The notes under the pieces were generated by a model. That model was not told the origin of the DNA. It saw only the letters and a program-made list of their open reading frames with translations, and did not search any database. This document shows positions 34,967 to 45,348 of a stretch of 64,000 nt of DNA, one piece after another. Position 1 is the stretch's first letter; each line of letters begins with the position of its first letter. Origin of the DNA: Pseudoalteromonas viridis (GTDB lineage Bacteria > Pseudomonadota > Gammaproteobacteria > Enterobacterales > Alteromonadaceae); the NCBI RefSeq assembly GCF_017742995.1, contig NZ_CP072426.1, positions 1,054,001 to 1,118,000 on the forward strand, given 5' to 3'. The position numbers were made by a program, and so were the translations under genes.

Positions 34967-35082
34967 TTTATTACTTATTGAAATAAATAACTGTCAACTA
35001 ATAAAGGCGGAAAATAGAGCACAACAGAGCTAACTATATAAATACTCAGTGCCTTCCTGCTATTCTCCTTCACATTAACATC

Positions 35083-37026
35083 CTATTTTATAAAATAAAG
35101 CAACTCGTTTTGTTCATCTCTGGATACGCTTGAACTGTAGGGCCAAACATCGAACTTTTTGCTGGCATACTGGATAAGCCCCGCTCCCTGATACTGATAA
35201 GAAGCGTTGCGAGATGAATCCGCGTCACTTAACAGCACCACAGAATAATCCAGTGAGGAAATGCTGCATCCCGACGCCTCGTAATGCCACAAAGTGCCAT
35301 AATCTGAAATCACAGCGATATTATCGAGCTGCGTAACCGATGTGGGAGTTCGGCAATCAGTTTCTGACATCGTCGACGCATTTAACACTGATACTTTTTG
35401 AAACTCATCCTTGAACATGTAGCCAGAGGTCATTGTCGCTCTCAGCGCCTGCCATTTTTCGGATTCCATCACGCCATAGCTCTCAGGGGAGATGTTTGGT
35501 AGCGTGGCAATTTGTTGAATATTGTCCTGGTGATTGGCAAAGAGGGTCCAGCCGCCTCCTTGTGTTTCCATATCGCAGTAGACCAGAAATGGCTCAATCA
35601 GAGTGCCATTTTTATCCGGGTCTATCATGTATTCGCCACTTGGCAAATCCGGGTTTAACTGGTGAAGCATGTTGCAAGACTCTGTTACCGGCGTACCTGA
35701 AACTGGAGGCTCTGAATTGTCACCCACTTTCTCAACCAGGTTGCCATAGAGCTCTACCTCATCCACTTTAATAAAAGTAACGTCACCATGGTTCGACTTA
35801 ATCACCAGCCTGAAATACTGAGCAATCGCAGGCTTTGCCAACACCACAGTGTCGTCTGTCATTTGCAGGTCAAACTGCTCATGGTCAACAAAGTGAACAC
35901 CATCGCTTGAAACTTGCAGCACCACATTTTTCGGGCTTCGGTTGGCGTAGGTCAGGTTTACGACTCTAATACCGGTTACCTGAGCGATTGCGCCCATATT
36001 GACTTCCAGCCACTGTGGTTCATTGGCGTAAGAGATCCAGGTACTTCTGGCTTCTTTTTCTGTGCGATTTTGATTGATGATTCTAGATCCATACCCCCAA
36101 CCATCAAATGCAGAAGATGGCAGGTCGCTGGTATACGTGCGCGAGGCGCTATAACTAGCTCGATTCAGGCCATTTGTGCCGATGAGCGCAATATTATTTC
36201 GCTCAGAGAACTCTGTATCTGTGTACTTATATTCAGCGCTATATCTCAGCGCTATACTGTCTGATCCGTAAGTGGATTGGTCGGTTGCAAACACATGTCC
36301 ATTTATCTCTACAATGCCCACAACTTCATCAACATGATCCAGCTCCGTGTCTCTGGATTGCTCCTCTTGCAAAAATATAGTACCAAGAGATGTGTTAAAA
36401 CGCTTGTTACTCAGCAGGGCGCTTGTGTGACGAAACGAAATTTGTTCATTGAGCTTACCTGAATTAGCAGGGCTATATATGGCCAAATACCCTATGGTTT
36501 CGGCCGCATGGCTCCCCCCTGATTCCTGCTCATAAAGCCGGGATGCAAATCCAAACTTAGTCACGCTGTGTGCTCGAACTGAAAACGTTTCTGCATCATT
36601 TTGCGTTTGAGGTGACAGAATAACCGTCGGTGGTGTTGTGAATGGTTGTGAAAAGTGCACCATGTGGGCACCCGAAGCCTGATTGTACGTTCCAACTTCC
36701 CAAATACTGCCATCGGGCATCAAATGCCGACCTTTTTCAACGACTACATACGGAACGTTTTCTGTTCCATGTGCCTGATCCAGATATGGCCACTCCGAGA
36801 AATGCACGTTAACCTGATCGCCGCTCAATTGTACTGATACAACTCCGGGCTCAGGGTCATTCAAACTCGGCAGACCAAAAAACACAACCGGTGCCGAGAA
36901 AGCCTGGTCCAAGGCAATTGCAGTCGGTTGACTAGATATCTGCAGCTCCCCAACCTGAGCTTCAATGGCATGGCCGGGCAAGGCAGAAAAAACTGCTAAT
37001 GCGCACAAATGTGTAAGAAGTTTCAT
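35083..37026 (-). CDS. Secreted lectin-like, discoidin and fibrinogen-type multidomain protein
   Basis: 647 residues. Signal peptide MKLLTHLCALAVFSALPGHA. Residues about 25-270 carry two H-type-lectin-like sandwich repeats (PVVFFGLPSLNDPEPG, PPTVILSPQTQNDAE). Residues about 300-430 form an F5/8 type C (discoidin) domain (WLEVNMGAIAQVTGIRVVNL, KVDEVELYG). The C-terminal 200 residues are fibrinogen/collagen-C-like: LPSGEYMIDPDKNG and VYCDMETQGGGWTLFANHQD, ending in a Cys pair. Several carbohydrate-binding folds in one secreted protein point to attachment to polysaccharide or animal surfaces. No anchor was seen. Confidence 0.8.
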   Translation of the reverse strand: MKLLTHLCALAVFSALPGHAIEAQVGELQISSQPTAIALDQAFSAPVVFFGLPSLNDPEPGVVSVQLSGDQVNVHFSEWPYLDQAHGTENVPYVVVEKGRHLMPDGSIWEVGTYNQASGAHMVHFSQPFTTPPTVILSPQTQNDAETFSVRAHSVTKFGFASRLYEQESGGSHAAETIGYLAIYSPANSGKLNEQISFRHTSALLSNKRFNTSLGTIFLQEEQSRDTELDHVDEVVGIVEINGHVFATDQSTYGSDSIALRYSAEYKYTDTEFSERNNIALIGTNGLNRASYSASRTYTSDLPSSAFDGWGYGSRIINQNRTEKEARSTWISYANEPQWLEVNMGAIAQVTGIRVVNLTYANRSPKNVVLQVSSDGVHFVDHEQFDLQMTDDTVVLAKPAIAQYFRLVIKSNHGDVTFIKVDEVELYGNLVEKVGDNSEPPVSGTPVTESCNMLHQLNPDLPSGEYMIDPDKNGTLIEPFLVYCDMETQGGGWTLFANHQDNIQQIATLPNISPESYGVMESEKWQALRATMTSGYMFKDEFQKVSVLNASTMSETDCRTPTSVTQLDNIAVISDYGTLWHYEASGCSISSLDYSVVLLSDADSSRNASYQYQGAGLIQYASKKFDVWPYSSSVSRDEQNELLYFIK

Positions 37027-37288
37027 AATGTCCCTTTGTGATTTCGATTTTATCGTTATGATATTTATTAAAACAATACGTTGCGGGTGGATATTAAAGA
37101 ATGTCTAATCAGCTGTACAGGCGAGCATTTGGCTCAGTAATGCGGCCTTTTCTAAAAGTAAGCCCATTTCCATATACTACACGCGCGCGAAGTATAGATA
37201 TTGCTCTAAGACAAATAAAGTAGAAACGGTTAGCGATACTTCTATTGAGCATGCAATCATCAGAAAATGCGGGACCTTAATGCAGGTG
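37027..37288. other. Intergenic region, promoter side of the lectin-like gene
   Basis: About 260 bases between convergent-facing ends; A/T-rich next to the lectin-like start (TTTATTAAAACAATACG). No gene, repeat or hairpin was recognised apart from the terminator that follows. Confidence 0.3.
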
Positions 37289-37312
37289 AAAACAGCGTAC
37301 AGGCGCTGTTTT
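37289..37312. terminator. Terminator of the SnoaL-like gene
   Basis: AAAACAGCG and CGCTGTTTT flank TACAGG; on the minus strand it ends in TTTTC. It lies 15 bases after the stop at 37327. Confidence 0.6.
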
Positions 37313-37326
37313 TATCGCATTTTCCG

Positions 37327-37785
37327 TCAACGAAAAAACACCACTTTTGTAATTTTTCCCGCTTCAACTTGATAGCTGGTAACAAACTCGGAGCGCTTAT
37401 CAACCACTCCCGGCTCTTTACTACAAATCTCCGAGGTTTCGTGATCAATGACGATTGAGCCGTGCGTTACTCGCTTTATCGACGTTGCTTTAAGGCAGTG
37501 CATTTTCTTAAACATCAGTCCATAGCGCTCAATGAGCTTTTCTTTACCCTTAAACATCAGCGTTTGTGGGTACATATAAAACTCAACGTCTTCTGCATAT
37601 AACTCAATGAACTGGCGGATATTTTGCGCGTTGTAAGCCATGATAAGCTTATCGACTACAGCCTCAGCCGCCAACTCCTGCTCAGTCTTTGCTAACTGGT
37701 AATCACTGGCCTGTTCATCGAGCGCCGGGTTTGCCAGCCCGACTGCCGAATAAACCAAGACAATCAGCAAAAATAGGTACTTCAT
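37327..37785 (-). CDS. Exported SnoaL/NTF2-like protein
   Basis: 152 residues. Signal peptide (KYLFLLIVLVYSAVGLA). The mature part is the cone-shaped NTF2 fold: a long helix (AAEAVVDKLIMAYNAQNIRQ) then FIELYAEDVEFYMYPQTLMF and KGKEKLIERYG, followed by strands. Members of this fold bind small ligands or act as enzymes; no catalytic residues can be named here. Confidence 0.75.
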   Translation of the reverse strand: MKYLFLLIVLVYSAVGLANPALDEQASDYQLAKTEQELAAEAVVDKLIMAYNAQNIRQFIELYAEDVEFYMYPQTLMFKGKEKLIERYGLMFKKMHCLKATSIKRVTHGSIVIDHETSEICSKEPGVVDKRSEFVTSYQVEAGKITKVVFFR

Positions 37786-37903
37786 AAATTACCTTTTGAT
37801 GGGACAGTTTGGCCTGCAAGATAGCAAATTCGCGGATCAGAATACAGGTTCAGGCAAGATTCACACAAGAAGGGTGTCAAGCTCTCAATACATAACGATT
37901 AAC

Positions 37904-38644
37904 TCACCAATACTGCTCTACCGTGATGTGGCCAGGGTTTGCACGCCGATTCCGTGAAAAGCCCATGGTCTGCAATAACGCACTGGTGTCTTTTACCATT
38001 TGCGGATTACCACACAACATAAACTGACTGTCTGCGGGCAGCTCATCAAAACCACAGTGCTGACACAGCTCGCCGTTTTCAAGCAGGTTGGTGACCCGCC
38101 CACAGAGCGTATTGTCGGCCTGCTCGCGGCTAACCAAAGGCACATACTGAAATTGTTTGAATATTTTCTCGGTATCCAGCAGCATCTCCTGATAACACAA
38201 ATCTTGTACATGCCTTACACCATTTACTAACACAACCTTATCAAAACGCTTCCAGAGCTTGCCCTCACCCAGCATAGACAAAAAAGGGCCTATTGCGGTT
38301 CCGGTGCTGAGCATCCAAAGCACGCTGGCGTCAGGTACTTCATCGAGTGTAAAGAATCCACTGGGTTTTCCAGCCACCAGAATATCATCGCCAATGTCTA
38401 GCGAGGCCAGTGGAGAAGACAATTGACCATCCGGGACTTCGATGAGAAAGAATTCAAGGAGTGGATCCTGAGGGGCATTTACGAACGAGTATGCTCGTGA
38501 GACTTTTTTATCCTCAACGGGTAAAGCCAGCTTGGTAAACTGGCCGGCATTAAAGGGGTCTATATCAGCCGCCACTTTGATACTAAATAAGCTGGGTGTC
38601 CACCACAGCTTTTCGACCACTTTACCATTCACCCAGTTCGCCAT
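37904..38644 (-). CDS. fpr: Ferredoxin--NADP(+) reductase
   Basis: 246 residues from the ATG at 38644, preferred to the TTG at 38656 because GGGAG lies just before it and the length then matches E. coli Fpr (248). FAD site KKVSRAYSFVNAP (RxYS), flavin/pyrophosphate loop near FFLIEVPDGQLSS, NADP site MLSTGTAIGPFLSML and FMLCGNPQMV, aromatic C-terminus VEQYW. It moves electrons between NADPH and ferredoxin or flavodoxin and is often under SoxR control; no soxbox was identified here. Confidence 0.9.
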   Translation of the reverse strand: MANWVNGKVVEKLWWTPSLFSIKVAADIDPFNAGQFTKLALPVEDKKVSRAYSFVNAPQDPLLEFFLIEVPDGQLSSPLASLDIGDDILVAGKPSGFFTLDEVPDASVLWMLSTGTAIGPFLSMLGEGKLWKRFDKVVLVNGVRHVQDLCYQEMLLDTEKIFKQFQYVPLVSREQADNTLCGRVTNLLENGELCQHCGFDELPADSQFMLCGNPQMVKDTSALLQTMGFSRNRRANPGHITVEQYW

Positions 38645-38729
38645 ACGTGCTCCCAATCATTTTGTTATGCCATCCTTTTAAATCTGGCATAAAGTGAGGT
38701 AAAAACAAATTTTTATATTTAATAAGCTA

Positions 38730-39719
38730 TCACATTGAGGCGCACCAGTGTTTAGCTAAGGCGCCTGGTAGGGATAACTGCTGGCTTTTGCTCTGAATGC
38801 GCTGTGTTACATCCTGGTTCAAACTAAATCGCGCCGACAATAACGCAACAAACTCAAGGTAATCAGCTGCAATATCCTGTGTGTCTTGCAGCATCAGCTG
38901 CTGTGCACGACTCAGATCATTAGCAGAACTATATGACCGGAAGGTGTCCAGCCATCGAATAAAGCGCAGACCATGATCAGTGAGTAAAAGAGGATCGGAT
39001 GTACTGTCCGGGCGCAATTGATCATAGGCGGCCAGATTGTTGGTTGCCAGCGCCACAACCAGCATATTGGCGACCACAGCCTGGGCATTGCGCCGGTCCT
39101 GCATTTTCAGATAATGATTGCGTGCTTGCTGATAAGCCTGCTGAGCCTCATCATAATGTTTAAGCTGCAAAGCAGTGTTGCCTTTAGCGACGTGCAACCC
39201 TGCCAGTATAATGCTTGGCAGATACCCCTCGTCGATGCCTTCAAGCAGGCGAAAGCCAATCGCAGGCTGTCCGGCATTACGATGTACTATTGCAATGTTA
39301 ATCTTAATGAGTGCTTTGGCATCGTGTGTCCTGGCGTAAGTCAAAGCACAGCGATAATGGGCCAGGGCATCGTCAGTTTGGCCCGCTTTACGATAGGCAA
39401 CGCCAATATTGTTGATGATATTGAGCTCTTTGCCGTCCACCTCTGAGGCCAGATGTACTGACTGGAGGGCCTTAGTCACCTCCTCGACCAATGGCCAGTC
39501 TTGCTCGCGCGTTGCAGCCATTAATATGTAGCGATATGCCAGAGCTGTGTCAGTACAAGTCTGTTGTTGCAGGCTTTGTTTGTGATTTAAGTAGGTTTGA
39601 ATTGCCCGCTTCGGTTGGTTAGTTGCCTGTGATTTAAGTAATTCAATGGGCAAAGTACAGGTTGTCGGTGCTGATACAGCCAACGCCCAGGTCAGTAACA
39701 TCGTTGTAAAAGCCATCAT
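38730..39719 (-). CDS. Secreted TPR-type hypothetical protein
   Basis: About 329 residues from the double ATG at 39719/39716 (the longer reading uses a TTG). Signal-like N-terminus MMAFTTMLLTWALAVSA. The body has TPR-like helices: NIINNIGVAYRKAGQTDDAL then AHYRCALTY, and AGLHVAKGNTALQLKHYDEA. These resemble the sensory TPR regions of GGDEF or kinase proteins, but no output domain follows. Confidence 0.65.
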   Translation of the reverse strand: MMAFTTMLLTWALAVSAPTTCTLPIELLKSQATNQPKRAIQTYLNHKQSLQQQTCTDTALAYRYILMAATREQDWPLVEEVTKALQSVHLASEVDGKELNIINNIGVAYRKAGQTDDALAHYRCALTYARTHDAKALIKINIAIVHRNAGQPAIGFRLLEGIDEGYLPSIILAGLHVAKGNTALQLKHYDEAQQAYQQARNHYLKMQDRRNAQAVVANMLVVALATNNLAAYDQLRPDSTSDPLLLTDHGLRFIRWLDTFRSYSSANDLSRAQQLMLQDTQDIAADYLEFVALLSARFSLNQDVTQRIQSKSQQLSLPGALAKHWCASM

Positions 39720-39887
39720 ATCTGAACCCAATCATTATCAAGCTGCACAGATCGGAGCCAGTGAATAAGCCCGAGCGCGCTGCGCATAATACCAAGCGCA
39801 TGGAGCGCCCACTGTAACAAAGCACCGACCAAGACGTATGAAGCATGGTGCATACACAACTTAATCGCAGCGGATTATATCCAGTTT

Positions 39888-40060
39888 ATACCAATTTGCT
39901 TAATTAAGTGTTCTATTTTGAGGCGAGAAAATATGTTCGATAACCAGGCAAAAATTTGCGAACTCATACCTTAGGTAAAGGTTCTAAATGAGAAATTTTT
40001 AACACAGTTAGCGTCATATTTGCTCCGTCAAATTGAACAGGTATTAAGTGAAATTGGTAT
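39888..40060. repeat. MITE-like interspersed repeat, short copy
   Basis: 173-bp copy of the element at 4316-4537, same orientation, same ends (ATACCAATTT / AAATTGGTAT), lacking about 49 central bases. No clear target-site duplication flanks it. It sits between the TPR gene and deoD. Confidence 0.8.
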
Positions 40061-40096
40061 TACAGCAACAAAATGAGCGCAACAAATGACAGATAA

Positions 40097-40125
40097 AAAA
40101 AAGCCGCACTAGGTACGGCTTTTTG
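40097..40125 (-). terminator. Terminator of the deoB-deoD operon
   Basis: AAAAGCCG and CGGCTTTT form the stem; on the minus strand it is followed by a run of T (TTTTTTTTATC region). It lies about 90 bases after the deoD stop. Confidence 0.75.
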
Positions 40126-40215
40126 GGTGTGATTCGCGTTGTTTTAGGCGTGTCTCCAAAACTCTGCGATTACGTTACCAAGGAACAGGGAGGCCCTTTT
40201 AAAGGACCAAATTCT

Positions 40216-40917
40216 TTAAATTGATTCTAGAGCAATTTTAACCATTTCATTGAACGTGCTTTGACGTTCTTCTGGCGGCGTTGCTTCACCAGTGATCACG
40301 TGGTCACTTACTGTGAATAGTGCCATTGCCTTTGCACCGTACTCAGCTGCAACGCCATACAGACCAGCTGTTTCCATATCCACAGCCAGTACACCCAGCT
40401 TGTCTAGCTCTGGGTAAAAGCTGCTGTCTGCCTGGTAGAAGGTATCTGTGGTGTATACGTTACCCACTTTTGCTTCAATACCCAGGCGACGTGCTGCGTT
40501 AACACCGTTCTCAAGCAGACCGAAGTCAGCAATCGCAGCAAAATCATAGCCACGTACACGAGCACGATTAACGTTTGAATCGGTGCTGGCACCTTGCGCA
40601 AAAATAACATCACGGATTTTTGTATCCTGATTAATACCGCCACAAGTACCGATGCGAATTAAGTTTTTTACACCAAAGCTGACAATCAGCTCGCGAGCAT
40701 AAATAGACATAGATGGAATACCCATGCCTGAGCCCATAATACTAACTGGCTTACCGTTATAAGTGCCGGTAAAACCAAACATGTTGCGTACGTCCGTTAC
40801 CTGACGTGCGTCTTGCAAAAAGTTTTCAGCAATGTACTTGGCACGCAGTGGGTCCCCTGGCATTAGCACCGTTTCTGCAAAATCACCTGGGTTAGCATTA
40901 ATATGCGGAGTACTCAT
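40216..40917 (-). CDS. deoD: Purine nucleoside phosphorylase
   Basis: 233 residues, close to E. coli DeoD (239). The family signature is visible: [45 protein letters not shown], and the catalytic Asp region [11 protein letters not shown]. It cleaves purine (deoxy)nucleosides with phosphate to the base and (deoxy)ribose 1-phosphate, passed to DeoB. Second gene of the operon, 17 bases after deoB. Confidence 0.97.
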   Translation of the reverse strand: MSTPHINANPGDFAETVLMPGDPLRAKYIAENFLQDARQVTDVRNMFGFTGTYNGKPVSIMGSGMGIPSMSIYARELIVSFGVKNLIRIGTCGGINQDTKIRDVIFAQGASTDSNVNRARVRGYDFAAIADFGLLENGVNAARRLGIEAKVGNVYTTDTFYQADSSFYPELDKLGVLAVDMETAGLYGVAAEYGAKAMALFTVSDHVITGEATPPEERQSTFNEMVKIALESI

Positions 40918-40934
40918 AACATGTTTCCTTTAAA

Positions 40935-42149
40935 TCAAGCCTTAGCGAGTTGGGCTGCAAAGCCGTCACCATAATCACAAGCAGACAGGTTAAACCATTG
41001 AGCCAGTGTCTGACCCATGTCTGCGAAGCTGTTTCTTTCACCTAACGGAGTATTGTTCATTCCGTTACGATACGCCAATACTGGCACGTATTCGCGGGTG
41101 TGATCTGTGCCCGGTGCGGTCGGATCACAGCCATGATCAGCTGTAATAAGCAGCAGATCATCGTCTTTTAATTGGTCGATGATGTTCGGTAAATAAGCAT
41201 CAAACTGCGCCAGTGCTTCTGCATAGCCAACCGCGTTGCGGCGATGACCAAACTTCTCATCGAAATCCACTAGATTAGTGAAAATCAAGCTGTGGTCTGG
41301 TGCACTTGCCATGACTTCGCTGGTTTTTTCCAGCAGATTCATCAGTCCAGGCGCTTTGTGCTTTTGCGTAATACCTTGATGCGCATAAATATCTGCGATC
41401 TTACCGATACTGATCACCTCACCACCATCGTTTGCCAACTTGTCTAATACCGTTGGCGACGGTGGCAACACTGAGTAATCGCGACGATTACCAGTACGAA
41501 TAAAGTCGGCACTCGAAGTGCCTATAAATGGCCGCGCAATCACTCGTCCTATATTCATTTCATCAAGCAGTGCCCGTGCGATTTCACATACTTGATAAAG
41601 CTTGTCAAGGCCGAATGACTGCTCATGTGCGGCTATTTGAAACACACTGTCAACTGAAGTGTAGCAAATAGGCATGCCAGTTTTGACGTGCTCTTCACCC
41701 AGTTGCTCTAAGATGGTTGTGCCCGACGCATAACAGTTACCTAAAATACCGGGGATCTCTGCACGCTTGCACAACTCATCAATAAATTCTTGTGGGAAAC
41801 ACGGCTGTGTATTGGGAAAGTAACCCCAATCAAATAACACAGGTACGCCTGCCATTTCCCAGTGCCCAGACGGAGTATCTTTACCGCTGGATAACTCTTT
41901 TGCATAGCCCCAGGCAGCTTGTGGCTCGATGCGCTCGGCAACTTCACACGTTTCTTTGCCTGCGGCTTCACATGCAGCAACCAAACCTAACTTACTTAAG
42001 TTAGGTAAAGATAAGGCTTCGCCTTTTTCTTTCTTATAAGCTGCTAACAAATGAGCGAAGGTATTAGCACCAGCATCTCCAAACTTCTCGGCATCGGGCG
42101 CTGCGCCAATACCCAAGCTGTCTGCCATTAATATGATTGCTCTTGCCAT
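40935..42149 (-). CDS. deoB: Phosphopentomutase
   Basis: 404 residues, family-typical length, alkaline-phosphatase superfamily. Metal-binding motifs: [17 protein letters not shown] at the N-terminus, phospho-threonine region [12 protein letters not shown], and [20 protein letters not shown] near the C-terminus with paired manganese ligands. It converts (deoxy)ribose 1-phosphate to the 5-phosphate. It is the first gene of deoB-deoD, transcribed away from udk; the shared gap carries the two operators. Confidence 0.97.
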   Translation of the reverse strand: MARAIILMADSLGIGAAPDAEKFGDAGANTFAHLLAAYKKEKGEALSLPNLSKLGLVAACEAAGKETCEVAERIEPQAAWGYAKELSSGKDTPSGHWEMAGVPVLFDWGYFPNTQPCFPQEFIDELCKRAEIPGILGNCYASGTTILEQLGEEHVKTGMPICYTSVDSVFQIAAHEQSFGLDKLYQVCEIARALLDEMNIGRVIARPFIGTSSADFIRTGNRRDYSVLPPSPTVLDKLANDGGEVISIGKIADIYAHQGITQKHKAPGLMNLLEKTSEVMASAPDHSLIFTNLVDFDEKFGHRRNAVGYAEALAQFDAYLPNIIDQLKDDDLLLITADHGCDPTAPGTDHTREYVPVLAYRNGMNNTPLGERNSFADMGQTLAQWFNLSACDYGDGFAAQLAKA

Positions 42150-42253
42150 AATTTACCTCTCATTTGTTTATTCTGACGCACAACGATTTTGTTTTTTTGT
42201 CGTGGTTACTCGTCAGAGGGTGTTACTTTATTTGTAGCCAAAATTAACGTACA

Positions 42254-42265
42254 GGACATAAGTCC
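42254..42265. promoter_or_regulatory. Operator-like palindrome, site 1 (deoB side)
   Basis: GGACATAAGTCC within ACAGGACATAAGTCCGCTG, about 105 bases upstream of deoB. It is an inverted repeat of GGAC/GTCC around a four-base centre. The regulator is unknown. Confidence 0.6.
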
Positions 42266-42336
42266 GCTGTCATAAAAGCATAACAAAAATCAATTTGTAC
42301 CTATATTAATTAAATCCTGTCACTAATTGGACCAGC

Positions 42337-42348
42337 GGACATAAGTCC
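42337..42348. promoter_or_regulatory. Operator-like palindrome, site 2 (udk side)
   Basis: GGACATAAGTCC again, within CAGCGGACATAAGTCCTGT. The flanks are the reverse of those at site 1. The centres are 83 bases apart, close to eight helical turns. It lies about 118 bases before the udk start. Confidence 0.6.
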
Positions 42349-42465
42349 TGTTTTGTTATAACCAAAACAATTAAATTTGATCCTTAAGCGAGGCAAAAGA
42401 GATTAATCGTGTCTTTTTTGCTATTGTGATCTTCCAACATTAACAGCTGCTGGGTGTGAACTTTA

Positions 42466-43095
42466 GTGACACGAACAATTATAGCCATCGCCGGCGCATC
42501 TGCGTCCGGTAAATCTCTTTTTAGTCAAACTATTTATAACGAATTAGTAAACGAACTTGAGTCGGGTGCCATCGCCGTTATAGAAGAAGACGCTTATTAC
42601 AAAGATCAATCGCATTTGCCGTTTGAACACAGAACTCAAACGAACTATGACCATCCGGATGCGTTTGAACATGCGTTAATGAAAGAGCATCTGACGCAAC
42701 TGCGTCAAGGTAAGTCTGTACAAGTACCGACTTACGACTATGCTCAACATACACGCAGTAGTGAGACACGCACGGTAAACCCGGCAAAGATTTTAGTCGT
42801 TGAAGGGATCTTACTGCTAAGCGATCCAGCATTAATCGAAGAATTTGATATCAAGGTGTTTATTGATACGCCGCTTGATATCTGTCTGCTGCGAAGAATG
42901 CAACGAGACATAGAAACTCGCGGTAGAAGTATCTCTTCGGTGGTTGAGCAATATCAGGCAACGGTAAGACCTATGTTTTACCAATTTATTGAGCCCTCAA
43001 AGCACAATGCCGACTTGGTCGTAACCCGTGGCGGTATGAATCGCGTTGCGATTGATATTATTAAAAGTAAAATAAAATATTTACTGCAAGAGTAA
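42466..43095 (+). CDS. udk: Uridine kinase
   Basis: 209 residues. Walker A is [25 protein letters not shown] is the substrate-binding loop; the P-loop kinase lid region is [13 protein letters not shown]. It phosphorylates uridine and cytidine with ATP or GTP. The start is a GTG; no ATG fits. The nucleoside transporter begins 17 bases after its stop, so uptake and phosphorylation are made together. Confidence 0.93.
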   Translation: MTRTIIAIAGASASGKSLFSQTIYNELVNELESGAIAVIEEDAYYKDQSHLPFEHRTQTNYDHPDAFEHALMKEHLTQLRQGKSVQVPTYDYAQHTRSSETRTVNPAKILVVEGILLLSDPALIEEFDIKVFIDTPLDICLLRRMQRDIETRGRSISSVVEQYQATVRPMFYQFIEPSKHNADLVVTRGGMNRVAIDIIKSKIKYLLQE

Positions 43096-43112
43096 TACGG
43101 GAACAATCTGGC

Positions 43113-44336
43113 ATGACAACAATAATGAGCTTAGTCGGCATGTTAATGCTACTAGCCATCGCCTACGCAGCTTCCACCAAGCGTAGTGCCATTAATTATC
43201 GAACCGTGGGTATCGCATTTATCATGCAAATACTCATTGGCGGCTTTGTACTTTTTGTAGAAGCCGGTAAAAACGCGCTTGCGGCCATGTCGAAAGCGGT
43301 TTCATCTGTGATTGGCTACGCCAATGACGGGATCAGTTTTTTGTTTGGACCTTTGGCAGGTGCAGACAATATAGGTTTTATTTTTGCGATCCAGGTATTA
43401 CCGGTGATCGTATTTTTCTCAGCCCTGGTCGGTGTGTTATATCACATTGGGATCATGGAGTGGATCATCAAAATCTTAGGGGGTGGTCTACAAAAGCTGC
43501 TGAAAACGTCCAGACCGGAGTCTTTGTCAGCAACGGCAAACATTTTTGTGGGACAAACTGAAGCACCTTTAATTGTAAAACCTTTTATCCCTAAGATGAC
43601 CCAGTCAGAGCTCTTTGCCGTCATGGTAGGTGGTCTGGCAACGGTCGCAGGTTCAGTGATGGCAGGTTATGTTGCCATAGGTGTTGAACTTAAATACCTG
43701 ATCGCAGCCAGCTTTATGGCAGCACCAGGGGGTTTCCTGATGGCCAAGATGATTGTGCCGGAAACCGAAAAGCCAAAAGAAAACCTCGCAGAGGTTGATA
43801 GCGGCGACGACAAACCGGTTAATGTGATCGATGCGGCAGCGGCTGGCGCGTCAAGCGGTATGCATCTGGCACTGAATGTCGGTGCTATGTTACTGGCTTT
43901 TGTAGCACTGATTGCACTATTAAACGGGTTACTTGGCGGTATCGGTGGGTTATTTGACCATCCGACACTGACATTACAAGAGATTTTAGGCTATGTATTT
44001 GCTCCGGTTGCCTGGATGTTAGGTGTACCTTGGGCAGAAGCCACTCAGGCAGGCAGCTTTATCGGCCAGAAACTGGTTGTAAATGAGTTTGTTGCTTACC
44101 TGGATTTTATGAATTATCGCGACACGTTGAGTGAGCACACACAAGCGATTGTCACATTCGCGTTATGTGGATTTGCTAACTTGTCATCGATAGCCATCTT
44201 ACTAGGCGGACTGGGCGGTATGGCGCCAAGTCGACGAAAGGATATCGCACGCTTAGGGCTCAGGGCGGTTTTAGCAGGGTCTATGGCTAACCTAATGAGC
44301 GCAGCAATTGCAGGGTTTTTCCTCTCGCTAGCTTAG
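43113..44336 (+). CDS. NupC-type concentrative nucleoside transporter
   Basis: 407 residues of the CNT family, about ten membrane segments. Signatures: [46 protein letters not shown] and [20 protein letters not shown]. It imports nucleosides with H+ or Na+; the ion cannot be read. It follows udk and ends at a terminator shared with the next gene. Confidence 0.93.
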   Translation: MTTIMSLVGMLMLLAIAYAASTKRSAINYRTVGIAFIMQILIGGFVLFVEAGKNALAAMSKAVSSVIGYANDGISFLFGPLAGADNIGFIFAIQVLPVIVFFSALVGVLYHIGIMEWIIKILGGGLQKLLKTSRPESLSATANIFVGQTEAPLIVKPFIPKMTQSELFAVMVGGLATVAGSVMAGYVAIGVELKYLIAASFMAAPGGFLMAKMIVPETEKPKENLAEVDSGDDKPVNVIDAAAAGASSGMHLALNVGAMLLAFVALIALLNGLLGGIGGLFDHPTLTLQEILGYVFAPVAWMLGVPWAEATQAGSFIGQKLVVNEFVAYLDFMNYRDTLSEHTQAIVTFALCGFANLSSIAILLGGLGGMAPSRRKDIARLGLRAVLAGSMANLMSAAIAGFFLSLA

Positions 44337-44427
44337 AAACTTAATGAGATAAGCCTCAGTTGCAAAACAATTGGTTGGTTGCTTTAAGGGGTTAGAGTAA
44401 CCAAACTAACTTGAACGATACTTCACC

Positions 44428-44453
44428 AAAGGGCCTTTATGGCCCTTTTATCG
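44428..44453. terminator. Bidirectional terminator between convergent genes
   Basis: AAAGGGCC and GGCCCTTT flank TTTAT; on the plus strand TTATCGTTT follows. It overlaps the last codons of the minus-strand gene at 44437 and ends the udk-transporter operon. Confidence 0.75.
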
Positions 44454-45348
44454 TTTCTGACTCACCACTTTTTGCTATCCGATAGGTTTCCTGTGCATGC
44501 AGGTACAGCCCCTTCACAATACGATAGAACCCCCAGATAAGCAGCAATGGCATTAAGATCAGGTCAAACAGATTAACCGCCAGCGTACTTACCAAATAGT
44601 GTGACAAAGCATTTTGCTGATATCTGACATGCCTGGGCGATACTTTTTCCAGTTCGTGAATGCTCGACTCGGCCTTATCTTTTAGTGATGCTTTGTTTTG
44701 TCCGTGCGTGACGTCCTGATGATATTGCAATAACGCTGTGCGACCCGTGGTTTTATAGCTGGCGCTGACAGAGTGACTAATGGCGCCGCTGATGTGAATG
44801 GCATAAGGCAGCATCAGGTGCAGCAACACAAAGGCAAGTAGCAGACCTTCACACACCCGTTTTAAGACCGCGCACAGCACCACAGGCAGGCCAAACAGCT
44901 CAGCACACAGCCAGATTGTCGCACCGCTCAAAGTGACCACCAATAACGGCATTACGATGACGTGAGCGGCTTCGCTAAGCAAGGACAGGATCTCCACGGC
45001 AACCAGTGACGCAAGGTTAAGATTGATCCCTTGCTGCAAATAATGCGTGACCGTCGCAATCATATTGCCAACATCGACTTTAAATTCGGCAATAAAAGAC
45101 ACGCCCACCTGGCTGCTTTCAACTACTTTTAGCAAGCCATTGATCTCGGCCAGGTAAAATAAATCGTCCAGCGCCTGCACCTCAACATGGTGCAGATACG
45201 CCTGATTGCTCAGATACAACGCATCCGGACGATGCTTCCATTCATGGTAGTGGATCACCACCAGGGTTAAAAATGTCACTACAATCAGCAACAACAATGC
45301 CCGCATTACCGTGTGCTCATGCCGCCAGAGCTGTTTTGCAAAGTTCAT
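44437..45348 (-). CDS. Membrane protein coupled to the GH25 lysozyme
   Basis: 303 residues from the ATG at 45348, which overlaps the lysozyme stop by four bases (ATGA). One N-terminal membrane segment (ALLLLIVVTFLTLVVIHY), a roughly 80-residue loop, then three or four further segments (HVIVMPLLVVTLSGATIWLC, VLKRVCEGLLLAFVLLHLML, FDLILMPLLLIWGFYRIVKG). No family recognised. Tight coupling suggests it works with the lysozyme, perhaps as its anchor, exporter or inhibitor. Confidence 0.7.
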   Translation of the reverse strand: MNFAKQLWRHEHTVMRALLLLIVVTFLTLVVIHYHEWKHRPDALYLSNQAYLHHVEVQALDDLFYLAEINGLLKVVESSQVGVSFIAEFKVDVGNMIATVTHYLQQGINLNLASLVAVEILSLLSEAAHVIVMPLLVVTLSGATIWLCAELFGLPVVLCAVLKRVCEGLLLAFVLLHLMLPYAIHISGAISHSVSASYKTTGRTALLQYHQDVTHGQNKASLKDKAESSIHELEKVSPRHVRYQQNALSHYLVSTLAVNLFDLILMPLLLIWGFYRIVKGLYLHAQETYRIAKSGESETIKGP

